Shown in pieces: positions 1 through 6,350 of a stretch of 10,347 nucleotides of DNA; within the stretch, counting starts at the first letter, position 1, and every line of letters starts with the position of its first letter. The DNA comes from Acidothermaceae bacterium (GTDB lineage: Bacteria > Actinomycetota > Actinomycetes > Acidothermales > Acidothermaceae), in contig JAICLV010000087.1 in NCBI GenBank assembly GCA_025925185.1, positions 1 through 10,347 on the forward strand, in the 5' to 3' direction. Position numbers and translations under genes: made by a program. The notes beneath the pieces are model-generated. The model was not told the origin of the DNA, did no database searches, and saw nothing but the letters and a program-made list of their open reading frames with translations.

Positions 1-80
1 GTACCCGGGGGGGTTCGAGGCGCAACACTTCCGTGACCAACCAGACGCAACCGCGGGGCTGGCGGCTGCGTCCAACCGGC

Positions 81-1193
81 ATGAAGCGACAGATCGTCGT
101 GGCCGCGGCAGCGTTCGCCGCGGTGATCACCTGCGCGGGTTGCGCGTCCGTCTCTCGGGTGGGCACTGGGTCCGGCGCCGCCAGCGACCGGCCGGTCGGT
201 GTCGCGCCAACAGGGCCCGCGTCCGCGGCTTCGTCGTCGCCCGACACGTCGGTGAGCGGGCCGGCGATCTTCGTCCCGCCGTCCGGTCCAGCAGCCACGG
301 CGGCGCGCGACACGCCACCCCCCGCGGGGAAGCAGGCGGTCGCGAAGGTCGGCACGGTGTCGATCAGTTGCCCGGACGACGCCTACGTGAGCGGCGGCGC
401 GCCGGGTCGCGCGGCGTTGCCCGCCGACACGACGATCAAGATGGTCGTGCGCTGCGAGACGGTGCTGCGGGCCTATCCGGGCCTCGGTGAGTGGAGCGTG
501 CAACTCGCCGAGGTGGCCGACTCCGCGCCCGGTCTGAGCCAGCTGGCGGACGAGCTGCGCAAGCCATCGGAGCCGACGCCTCCGAACATCGCTTGTGCGG
601 CCTATCTCGCGATCACGCCGTGGTTCGCGGTGATCGACGATCACGGTCGGGTGTTGGAGCCGTCGTTGCCGACCGACGAGTGCGGCCAGTACCTGCCGAG
701 CGTGGGCAAGGCGCTGGCGGCCCTCGAGTACCGCGCGGTTGACGCGGTGCGGGTGGCCCAGACCCGCGCGCCCGAGTCGCTCGAGACGGGTTGTGATCAA
801 CACTGGAAGGACATGGTGGCCGTGGAGGGCGCCCGCCACCCAGAGGGCCTGAAGGGTGCTGACCACTCCAGCATCGCCGACCCGGCGCCCCCCTCGCCGT
901 CCGTGCTGGTTTGTCTGTACGACGTCGGCTCGATGGACGGCGACATCGGCGTGGGCCAGCTGGTGAAGGGCGCGACGGTCACCGGCAACGCGGCGGCGAC
1001 GCTGGTCAGCGAGGCGGCGCGCGCCGAACCGCTGCCGGCGGGTTGCCCGCAGGCGGAGAAGTTCGCGGTGATCGCCGGTGGCGCGTACCTCGAGCTGGGC
1101 GGCTGCGACCGGGTGCTGACAAGTGACGGGCGGCTCGGCTCGGCGTCCCCTGAGCTGGTTGCGCAGGTGCAGGCGGCGCTCGGGTCGTCCTGA
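81..1193 (+). CDS. Putative secreted lipoprotein, function unknown (370 aa)
   Basis: I do not recognise this family. From the ATG at 81 the protein opens with a short basic stretch (MKRQ), a hydrophobic Ala/Val core and a Cys at residue 21 in the context ITCAGC, which reads as a lipoprotein signal peptide. The -3 position is Cys rather than Leu/Val/Ile, so the lipobox is imperfect. Residues about 22-90 are rich in Ala, Ser, Pro and Thr and look like a disordered tether. The rest holds eight further cysteines, the first at residue 97, enough for four disulfides and consistent with an extracytoplasmic domain. Two stretches share a short pattern (a '-GRVLEP-LP-' segment near the middle and a 'DRVLTSDGRLGS' segment at the end), hinting at a duplicated module. 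An in-frame GTG at 33, with GAGG 12 nt upstream, would add 16 residues before the signal; I prefer the ATG because it gives a normal n-region. Sure of coding and export, not of role. Confidence 0.75.
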   Translation: MKRQIVVAAAAFAAVITCAGCASVSRVGTGSGAASDRPVGVAPTGPASAASSSPDTSVSGPAIFVPPSGPAATAARDTPPPAGKQAVAKVGTVSISCPDDAYVSGGAPGRAALPADTTIKMVVRCETVLRAYPGLGEWSVQLAEVADSAPGLSQLADELRKPSEPTPPNIACAAYLAITPWFAVIDDHGRVLEPSLPTDECGQYLPSVGKALAALEYRAVDAVRVAQTRAPESLETGCDQHWKDMVAVEGARHPEGLKGADHSSIADPAPPSPSVLVCLYDVGSMDGDIGVGQLVKGATVTGNAAATLVSEAARAEPLPAGCPQAEKFAVIAGGAYLELGGCDRVLTSDGRLGSASPELVAQVQAALGSS

Positions 1194-1230
1194 CGGCGTG
1201 TCGTGACGGCGCGTCGCGACGGCGTGTCGT
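1192..1230. repeat. Three tandem 13-bp units directly after the lipoprotein gene
   Basis: Units occupy 1192-1204, 1205-1217 and 1218-1230. Units 1 and 3 are identical (gacggcgtgtcgt); unit 2 differs at two positions (c for t at positions 8 and 13). The first unit begins with the last two bases of the lipoprotein's TGA stop codon, so the array lies entirely in the spacer before parE. Confidence 0.8.
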
Positions 1231-1258
1231 GAAGGGCTTGTCCGCAAAGGCGGCGCGC

Positions 1259-1270
1259 CCCGGCGCCGGG
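1259..1270. repeat. Perfect 12-bp G+C palindrome upstream of parE
   Basis: CCCGGCGCCGGG is an uninterrupted palindrome lying 17 bp before the proposed parE -10 hexamer. It could be a regulator site, but perfect G+C palindromes arise easily in such DNA, and without a loop or T-run it is not an intrinsic terminator. Confidence 0.35.
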
Positions 1271-1286
1271 TGGCGGCTCGCTTGGG

Positions 1287-1292
1287 TAGCCT
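1287..1292 (+). promoter_or_regulatory. Possible -10 hexamer (TAGCCT) for parE
   Basis: TAGCCT fits the actinobacterial TANNNT -10 pattern. Initiation about 7 nt downstream would give a leader of roughly 27 nt before the GTG at 1327. No good -35 is seen. It lies inside the longer reading frame that opens at 1270, which argues against that upstream start. Confidence 0.35.
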
Positions 1293-1326
1293 GCAGGCGG
1301 CACCCGAGAGAGAAAGCACGAGGTCC

Positions 1327-3444
1327 GTGACCGCCCAACCCAGCGTCGACCCGACCGCCGCGATCTTCAGCGGCGACGACCGCTCCGACTACACCGCACG
1401 GCACCTGCTGGTGCTCGAGGGTCTGGAGGCGGTGCGCAAGCGGCCCGGCATGTACATCGGCTCGACCGACGGCCGCGGCCTGATGCACTGCGTGTGGGAG
1501 ATCATCGACAACTCGGTCGACGAGGCGCTGGTCGGATGTTGCACGGCGATCGACGTCGAACTGCGCGACGACGGCTCGGTCGAGGTGCGCGACAACGGGC
1601 GTGGCATCCCCGTCGACATCGAGCCGAAAACGAAACTCTCGGGCGTCGAGGTCGTGATGACCCGGTTGCACGCCGGCGGCAAGTTCGGCGGCGGTTCGTA
1701 CACGGCGACGGGCGGCCTGCACGGCGTCGGCGCGTCCGTCGTCAACGCGCTGTCGTCGAGATTGGACGTCGAGGTCGACCGTGACGGTGGCACCTACGCG
1801 ATGAGTTTTCGTCGCGGCAAGCCGGGCGAGTTCGGAGGCGCTGGGCCGGATTCCAAGTTCGCGGAGAAGTCCGGGCTGACCAAGGTGAAGCGGGTGGCGA
1901 AGAAAGTCACCGGCACGCGGGTGCGGTTCTGGCCCGACAAGCAGATCTTCACCAAGGACGCCGTCATCGACTTGGCGAGTCTGGTTGAGCGCGCCCGGCA
2001 GACCGCATTTTTGGTGCCGGGCCTGGCGATTTCGATCGTTGACGCCCGCTCCGACAAGGCGCGCGGCACCGACGCCGAGCTGCCGCGTGAGCAGAGTTTT
2101 TCCTACGCGGGAGGCATTGGCGACTTCGTCGACTACCTCTCGTCCGACCCGGGCATCACCGACACGCTCCGGTTGCGGGGCTCTGGGTCGTTCGAAGAGA
2201 CCGTGCCGATGCTCGACGATCTCGGCCACATGACACCGACCGACGTCCGGCGCGACCTCGACGTCGACGTCGCGTTGCGTTGGGGCACCGGCTACGACAC
2301 GACTGTTCGTTCGTTCGTGAACATCATCACGACGCCCAAGGGCGGCACGCACGTCGTCGGTTTCGAGCGCGCGTTGGTGAAGGTGCTGAACGACCAGTTG
2401 CGTTCGGTGAAGCTGCTGAAGGTGAACGACGACCCCGTCATCAAGGACGACGCGCTGGAGGGCTTGACCGCCGTTGTCACGGTGCGGTTGGCCGAGCCGC
2501 AGTTCGAGGGCCAGACCAAGGAAGTGCTCGGCACACCCGCCGCCTCGAAAATCGTGTACGACGTGATTTCGCGAACACTCAAGGATTTCCTGACCAGCTC
2601 CAAGCGCGGTGAGAAGCAGCAGGCGCGCGCGGTGCTGGAAAAGATCGCGGCGGCGTCAAAGACCCGGTTGGCTGCGCGTGCGCACAAAGAGGCGCAGCGG
2701 CGCAAGAACGCGTTGGAGTCGTCGTCGCTGCCGGCGAAGCTCGCCGACTGCCGTAGCGAAGACGTCGACCGCACCGAGCTCTTCATCGTCGAGGGCGATT
2801 CCGCCTTAGGCACCGCGAAATTGGCGCGTAAGTCGGAGTTCCAGGCGCTGCTGCCCATCCGCGGCAAGATCCTGAACGTGCAGAAGGCCGGCGTCGGCGA
2901 CATGCTCAACAACGCCGAGTGCGCCTCGATCATCCAGGTGATCGGCGCCGGCTCCGGTCGCACGTTCGACGTCGAGTCCGCCCGTTACGGCAAGGTCATC
3001 ATCATGACCGACGCCGACGTCGACGGCGCGCACATCCGCTGTCTCCTGCTCACGCTCTTCTTCCGGTACATGAAGCCGTTGCTCGACGCCGGACGTGTTT
3101 TCGCCGCGGTGCCGCCGTTGCACCGCATCGAGATCTCGGGGCAGAAGGAACCGGTCTATACGTACACCGACGCCGAGATGCGCCGCCTCTTGCTCGACCT
3201 CGAGAAGAAGGGCAAGAAGTACAAGACCCCGCAGCGCTACAAGGGACTTGGCGAGATGGACGCCGACCAACTCGCCGAGACCACGATGGACCCCGCGCAC
3301 CGCGTGCTGCGGCGAATTCGCTTGGACGACGCGGCTGCCGCCGAGTCGGCGTTCGAGCTACTGATGGGCAACGACGTCGCGCCGCGCAAGGAGTTCATCG
3401 TCGACTCCGCTGTGCTGCTCGACCGCGCGCGCATCGACGTCTAA
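1327..3444 (+). CDS. parE: DNA topoisomerase IV subunit B, ParE (705 aa)
   Basis: ATPase subunit of the type IIA topoisomerase that decatenates and relaxes DNA as a ParC2ParE2 tetramer. Visible GHKL elements are the N-box EIIDNSVDEA (residues 58-67), DNGRGIP (89-95) and the glycine-rich lid GGLHGVGASVVN (from 129); the transducer QTK loop is at 396-398. The TOPRIM domain has EGDSA (Glu489) and DADVDG (Asp562, 564, 566), followed by the RYKGLGEM motif (638-644). The TOPRIM reads EGDSALGTAK rather than the EGDSAGGSAK usual in GyrB, which matches actinobacterial ParE. Length is normal and the gene is intact. I chose GTG 1327 because the N-terminus then matches relatives and GAGG ends 3 nt before it (a purine run also lies at 1306-1316); the frame opens earlier, at 1270. 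Its partner parC lies at the other end of the window on the opposite strand. A second GyrB is the alternative, but the ParC at the far end favours ParE. Confidence 0.96.
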   Translation: MTAQPSVDPTAAIFSGDDRSDYTARHLLVLEGLEAVRKRPGMYIGSTDGRGLMHCVWEIIDNSVDEALVGCCTAIDVELRDDGSVEVRDNGRGIPVDIEPKTKLSGVEVVMTRLHAGGKFGGGSYTATGGLHGVGASVVNALSSRLDVEVDRDGGTYAMSFRRGKPGEFGGAGPDSKFAEKSGLTKVKRVAKKVTGTRVRFWPDKQIFTKDAVIDLASLVERARQTAFLVPGLAISIVDARSDKARGTDAELPREQSFSYAGGIGDFVDYLSSDPGITDTLRLRGSGSFEETVPMLDDLGHMTPTDVRRDLDVDVALRWGTGYDTTVRSFVNIITTPKGGTHVVGFERALVKVLNDQLRSVKLLKVNDDPVIKDDALEGLTAVVTVRLAEPQFEGQTKEVLGTPAASKIVYDVISRTLKDFLTSSKRGEKQQARAVLEKIAAASKTRLAARAHKEAQRRKNALESSSLPAKLADCRSEDVDRTELFIVEGDSALGTAKLARKSEFQALLPIRGKILNVQKAGVGDMLNNAECASIIQVIGAGSGRTFDVESARYGKVIIMTDADVDGAHIRCLLLTLFFRYMKPLLDAGRVFAAVPPLHRIEISGQKEPVYTYTDAEMRRLLLDLEKKGKKYKTPQRYKGLGEMDADQLAETTMDPAHRVLRRIRLDDAAAAESAFELLMGNDVAPRKEFIVDSAVLLDRARIDV

Positions 3445-3447
3445 GGG

Positions 3448-4338
3448 TTACGACAGCTGCTCGCCGAGGAAGGCAAGTTGCTCGGCGGCTAGTGAGCGCC
3501 AATAACCCTCGGTGTGGCAGCCCTTGCTGATCTCGCCTCGTGGCGTCGGAGTCACGTTGGCGCGGTACGTCTTCGTGGCGTCGGTGAACGCGTCGTCCTT
3601 GCCACACGAGACGTACAGCGGTGTGGCGCCGACGTCGGGTTGGTTGGTCAGGTCGCCGTAACGCGCGAAGTCGCCGGCGTCGTCAAACGCGCCGTGTGCG
3701 CTTGACTTGTAGCTGGTGAACAGCGCCGGGCTGCCGGCCGCAGCAGCGGCGACGTCCGTGTTTTTAAGGTTCTTCCGATGCGACTCGCGGGCGAGCAGCA
3801 GCGCCCCGTAGCCGCCCATCGACCATCCGAGCACGCCGATGCGGCTGGCGTTGAAACCACGTTGTTTGAGTAGTGGGAGGAATTCGTCGGTGATCATCGA
3901 GGTCGGATCGTCGCCGCGGCCGCGCGGATGCCAGTAGGTGTTGTCGCCGCCGTCAACGCTGGCCAGGGCGAAGGGCGTGCCGCCACTCTTGGTGTGGGCG
4001 GCGAGAAAATCATGCAGCCTGAGGTCTTTGAATGCCGTTTCATGGTTTCCGCCGCGGCCATGCAACACCAGAACGACGGGCAGGTTGTCGCCCGGTGTGT
4101 TGGGAGGAACCGCCAGCGACCAGCCCACCGTCGTCTTTCTCGCGGACGACGCGAAGCTGCCCGATTCGACCGGCGCGCCGGCCGCTGGGGGAGTTGCGTC
4201 GACGTCGCACTGCCTCGTGAGTTCGGCGAGCCTGATGCGGCCGGGAAGAACGCCTTCTTCGACGCCCGCATATCCGCCCACAATCGCTAGGGCGGCTGCG
4301 CCGAGGCCGCCGAGCAGGAAGGTCCGCCTGGTCGGCAT
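3448..4338 (-). CDS. Tat-exported alpha/beta-hydrolase esterase (296 aa)
   Basis: Serine hydrolase of the esterase D / PF00756-like group, predicted to act outside the cytoplasm; substrate unknown. The N-terminus MPTRRTFLLGG followed by a hydrophobic Ala/Gly stretch to about residue 22 is a twin-arginine signal (Arg4, Arg5). The oxyanion-hole region is VLVLHGRGGNHE (about 90-100). The nucleophile elbow is GWSMGG with Ser173. CGKDDAFT (Asp248 or Asp249) and GCHTEGYW (His275) supply plausible acid and base, so the catalytic triad looks complete. The frame extends 11 codons upstream to 4371, but a strong GGAGGAG ribosome site ends 4 nt before ATG 4338, and this start places the twin arginines at the very N-terminus. 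It converges on parE with 3 bp between stop codons and is divergent from the HNH gene. Polyester- or acyl-esterase roles are possible but unsupported. Confidence 0.9.
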   Translation of the reverse strand: MPTRRTFLLGGLGAAALAIVGGYAGVEEGVLPGRIRLAELTRQCDVDATPPAAGAPVESGSFASSARKTTVGWSLAVPPNTPGDNLPVVLVLHGRGGNHETAFKDLRLHDFLAAHTKSGGTPFALASVDGGDNTYWHPRGRGDDPTSMITDEFLPLLKQRGFNASRIGVLGWSMGGYGALLLARESHRKNLKNTDVAAAAAGSPALFTSYKSSAHGAFDDAGDFARYGDLTNQPDVGATPLYVSCGKDDAFTDATKTYRANVTPTPRGEISKGCHTEGYWRSLAAEQLAFLGEQLS

Positions 4339-4342
4339 CGAG

Positions 4343-4349
4343 CTCCTCC
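4343..4349 (-). promoter_or_regulatory. Strong Shine-Dalgarno of the esterase gene
   Basis: On the - strand this reads GGAGGAG with a 4-nt spacer to the ATG at 4338. It decides between this start and the ATG at 4371. It is the best ribosome site in the window and contrasts with the + strand genes on the other side of the divergent gap, which have none. Confidence 0.75.
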
Positions 4350-4432
4350 GTTGTCTGTGACTTGCTTTCATGACGCGCGAGCCGCCGAAAAGGATGACAC
4401 GCGCCTGTCGGACGTCGCTGGTCTGTGTGCGT

Positions 4433-4451
4433 TGAGTCGCAATCCGACTCA
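4433..4451. repeat. 7-bp inverted repeat with 5-nt loop in divergent intergenic region
   Basis: TGAGTCG (4433-4439), loop CAATC, CGACTCA (4445-4451). The arms are perfect. It sits 95 bp upstream of the esterase start and 102 bp upstream of the HNH start, with no T-run, so a regulator operator is likelier than a terminator. No regulator gene adjoins it. Confidence 0.5.
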
Positions 4452-4461
4452 GGGCCGGTGG

Positions 4462-4470
4462 TTGTCCACA
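4462..4470 (+). promoter_or_regulatory. Single DnaA-box-like 9-mer (TTGTCCACA)
   Basis: The sequence equals the high-G+C actinobacterial DnaA box. A roughly 60% A+T stretch (4471-4500) follows at once, unlike the surrounding DNA. I see only this one copy in the window and no dnaA, dnaN or replication gene, so it is not an origin. It could be a titration or regulatory DnaA site, or chance. Confidence 0.4.
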
Positions 4471-4540
4471 GCCATTCTTTCCTTAATTCACAGGTATTCC
4501 TAGCCCACTGGGTCGCCGTGGTTTTGTCGGTGGGCTGGCC

Positions 4541-4546
4541 TAGCGT
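4541..4546 (+). promoter_or_regulatory. -10 hexamer (TAGCGT), leaderless promoter of HNH gene
   Basis: TAGCGT fits TANNNT and is followed by exactly 7 nt and then the ATG at 4554, the geometry of leaderless actinobacterial transcripts in which the first transcribed base is the start codon. No Shine-Dalgarno precedes the ATG. No clear -35 is present. Confidence 0.55.
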
Positions 4547-4553
4547 GGCCCGC

Positions 4554-5840
4554 ATGTCAGGGAGTGGTGTCACGTTCGACCACCCGGCGGCCGAGGCGGT
4601 CGCCGGGATGGTGGCATGCCTTGACGCGCTCGCCGCGGCCAACGCGTGGTCGCTGCCGGCCGGCGAGCTGGCCCGGCTGCTGGTCGACGTCGAGGTGGTG
4701 GCGCGGCGGCTGGACGCCGCCCGGGTCGATTTGGCGGCGCAGGCGGAAAGCTCGGGGGTGGCCGAGCACGAGGGCGCCACCTCGCTGCCAGCGTTGTTGC
4801 GGGCGCGCGCCGATGTCGCGCCACGGGCGACCAAGGAGCGGCTGTGGCTGCACGCGGCCCTCGGCGGATTGCCGGTCGCGCGTGAGGCGTTCGCAGCGGG
4901 GGAGATCAGCCAGTCCGGCGCTGCGGCGGTGTGCACGGCGATGGCGTCGCTGCCGCCCCAGCTGCCGGCTCGGCTCACCTCGCCGGTGGAGCAACTGCTG
5001 GTGGATGTCGCGGCCGAGGAGGGAACCGCGGCGGTGTCTCGGCGGGCGATGGAGATCACCCACCGGTTCGCGCCCGACGAGCTGGCCCGCCGGGAGGCGC
5101 GCGCCGCCGAGCGCGACCGGTTCCGGCTGGTGTTACGCCACGACGGCGGGATCAGCTTCACCGGCAGCTACGGGGTCGAGGCGGCGGCGCGCATCCTGCC
5201 GGTGCTCGACGCGTACGCCGCGCCCCGGCCTGCGGCCGACGGCGTCCCTGATATGCGCGCCGCCGAGACGCGTTATGCCGAGGCGTTCGTGCAGGTGTGC
5301 CAGGCGGCGGGCGCCCACCCGAACGCGCCGTGGCGCAGCGGCGAGCCGCCGCACGTCAACGTCACGATCAGCCTCGAGGCGCTGCGCGGCGAGCTCGGCC
5401 AATTGCCGGGGGTGCTCGACCACGGCGCGGTGCTGTCAGCCGAGGCCACCCGGCGCTTGGCGTGCGACGCGAAGGTAATCCCGGTCGTGCTCGGCTCGGC
5501 CGGGGAGCCACTCGACGTCGGCCGGGCCACCCGATGCTGGCCGATAGCGATCCGCCGGGCGGTCGAAGCCCGAGACCAAGGCTGCGCGATGCCCGGCTGC
5601 GAACGCCCGCCCGCCTGGTGCGACGTTCATCACCGCAAACACTGGGCCGACGGCGGCCACACGTGCGCCGACAACGGAGTTTTGCTGTGCGGCCGTCATC
5701 ACGCCATCGTCCATCGCGATGGCTGGCTCATCGAGCTTCTCGACGGTAAGCCCTGGTTCACCCCACCCACCTGGATCGACGCCCGCCGCACGCCACGACT
5801 GCACAGCAGGTTCAAGACCAGACAGCTCGACGACCCGTAG
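4554..5840 (+). CDS. DUF222 / HNH endonuclease, 13E12-repeat family (428 aa)
   Basis: A large helical N-terminal region of DUF222 type (about residues 10-280) precedes a C-terminal HNH nuclease domain (about 335-395). The HNH domain shows a Cys344-x4-Cys349 pair, the catalytic DVHH (His359, His360), Asn374 in ADNGVLLC, and Cys379-x2-His382-His383. The cysteines probably bind a structural zinc, while His359/360, Asn374 and the final histidines form the beta-beta-alpha-metal site. All key residues are present, so it should be active; the DNA target is unknown. Members are usually multicopy in mycobacteria and relatives and are often linked with mobile DNA, but no transposase or att-like repeat flanks this copy. 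The frame runs open to 4425, yet the leaderless -10 and the family-like N-terminus MSGSGV support ATG 4554. The next gene starts 46 bp downstream on the same strand. Confidence 0.93.
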   Translation: MSGSGVTFDHPAAEAVAGMVACLDALAAANAWSLPAGELARLLVDVEVVARRLDAARVDLAAQAESSGVAEHEGATSLPALLRARADVAPRATKERLWLHAALGGLPVAREAFAAGEISQSGAAAVCTAMASLPPQLPARLTSPVEQLLVDVAAEEGTAAVSRRAMEITHRFAPDELARREARAAERDRFRLVLRHDGGISFTGSYGVEAAARILPVLDAYAAPRPAADGVPDMRAAETRYAEAFVQVCQAAGAHPNAPWRSGEPPHVNVTISLEALRGELGQLPGVLDHGAVLSAEATRRLACDAKVIPVVLGSAGEPLDVGRATRCWPIAIRRAVEARDQGCAMPGCERPPAWCDVHHRKHWADGGHTCADNGVLLCGRHHAIVHRDGWLIELLDGKPWFTPPTWIDARRTPRLHSRFKTRQLDDP

Positions 5841-5873
5841 CCGGCGGGGAGCTCGATCGTCGGTGGTCGCCAG

Positions 5874-5879
5874 CAGACT
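5874..5879 (+). promoter_or_regulatory. Probable -10 (CAGACT), leaderless start of split-barrel gene
   Basis: CAGACT, 7 nt, then ATG 5887. It departs from TANNNT only at its first base. No Shine-Dalgarno precedes the ATG. The heptamer CAGACTG (5874-5880) recurs at the same distance before the next gene. Confidence 0.45.
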
Positions 5880-5886
5880 GAGTCAC

Positions 5887-6324
5887 ATGGCGACGTGGAG
5901 TGAAGTTCGAAATGATGCGCCGGAGTTCGCGGCGCGGGTACGGGCGCTGTTCGACGCGCGCAAGCACAAAACGATGGCGACGATTCGGCGCGACGGATCG
6001 CCGCGCATCAGCGGCATCGAAATGCAGTTCGACGACGAGCGCGTCACGCTCGGCATGATGGACGGCTCGATGAAAGCGCTCGACCTGCGGCGCGACCCTC
6101 GGGTCGCGTTCCACAGCCCGAGCGTCGACCCGCCTGAGGGCGACAACAGCGCCTGGGCCGGCGAGGCGAAGCTGAGCGGGCGGGCGATCGCGCGGTCCGA
6201 CGATGACGGCGGGGGATTCGAGGTCGACATCGCGGAGGTCGCGCTGACCTACCTCGGCGACGGCCAGCTTGTCATCGAGTCGTGGCACCCGGGCGTCGGG
6301 CATCGACGGCGCACCAGGACCTAA
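5887..6324 (+). CDS. Pyridoxamine 5'-phosphate oxidase-like split-barrel protein (145 aa)
   Basis: Small protein of the flavin-reductase-like split-barrel superfamily. The segment KHKTMATIRRDGSPRISGIEMQFDDERVTLGMMDGSMKALDLRRDPRVAFHS (about residues 26-77) is the typical opening: two beta strands with a Gly-Ser-Pro turn, then the cofactor-contacting 'KALDLRRDPRVAF' helix and strand. The C-terminus ends with a Trp-x-Pro (residues 133-135) and a basic tail. In actinomycetes such proteins use FMN or deazaflavin F420; the sequence does not let me say which, and substrate is unknown. The frame is open from 5719, but that would overlap the HNH gene by about 120 bp; ATG 5887 gives the normal N-terminus and fits the leaderless hexamer. 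The downstream lyase starts 26 bp after the TAA. Pairing with a PLP enzyme is suggestive only; the true PLP-synthesising oxidase is longer. Confidence 0.87.
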   Translation: MATWSEVRNDAPEFAARVRALFDARKHKTMATIRRDGSPRISGIEMQFDDERVTLGMMDGSMKALDLRRDPRVAFHSPSVDPPEGDNSAWAGEAKLSGRAIARSDDDGGGFEVDIAEVALTYLGDGQLVIESWHPGVGHRRRTRT

Positions 6325-6337
6325 GCGGCGGGTACGG

Positions 6338-6343
6338 CAGACT
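6338..6343 (+). promoter_or_regulatory. Probable -10 (CAGACT), leaderless start of lyase gene
   Basis: CAGACT, 7 nt, then ATG 6351: the same hexamer, the same following G and the same spacing as at 5874. It lies wholly in the 26-bp gap after the split-barrel gene. The ATG has no Shine-Dalgarno, so translation either starts leaderless or depends on read-through from the upstream gene. Confidence 0.45.
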
Positions 6344-6350
6344 GGCGCGC

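Noticed and set aside
1259..1270. Intrinsic terminator between the lipoprotein gene and parE
   Set aside because: The palindrome has no loop to speak of and no following T-run.
1006..2352. 448-codon open frame on the - strand opposite parE
   Set aside because: It overlaps the conserved ATPase coding of parE, its product is rich in Arg/Ala/Val without any motif, and long antisense frames are expected in high-G+C genes.
4462..4500. Replication origin
   Set aside because: Only one DnaA-box-like sequence, no dnaA/dnaN/rpmH or rep gene nearby.
4425..4553. N-terminal extension of the HNH protein
   Set aside because: It would contain the inferred promoter, the DnaA-box-like site and part of the inverted repeat, and its residues do not look like DUF222; the ATG at 4554 fits better.
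4040..5161. 373-codon - strand frame crossing the esterase, the divergent gap and the HNH gene
   Set aside because: It would overlap two well-supported genes, and its composition (Ser/Arg/Ala) is typical of a shadow frame.
5719..5886. N-terminal extension of the split-barrel protein into the HNH gene
   Set aside because: It is just an out-of-frame reading of the HNH gene's end; the family N-terminus begins at ATG 5887.
4339..5886. Mobile element carrying the HNH gene
   Set aside because: I see no transposase, terminal inverted repeats or target-site duplications around it.
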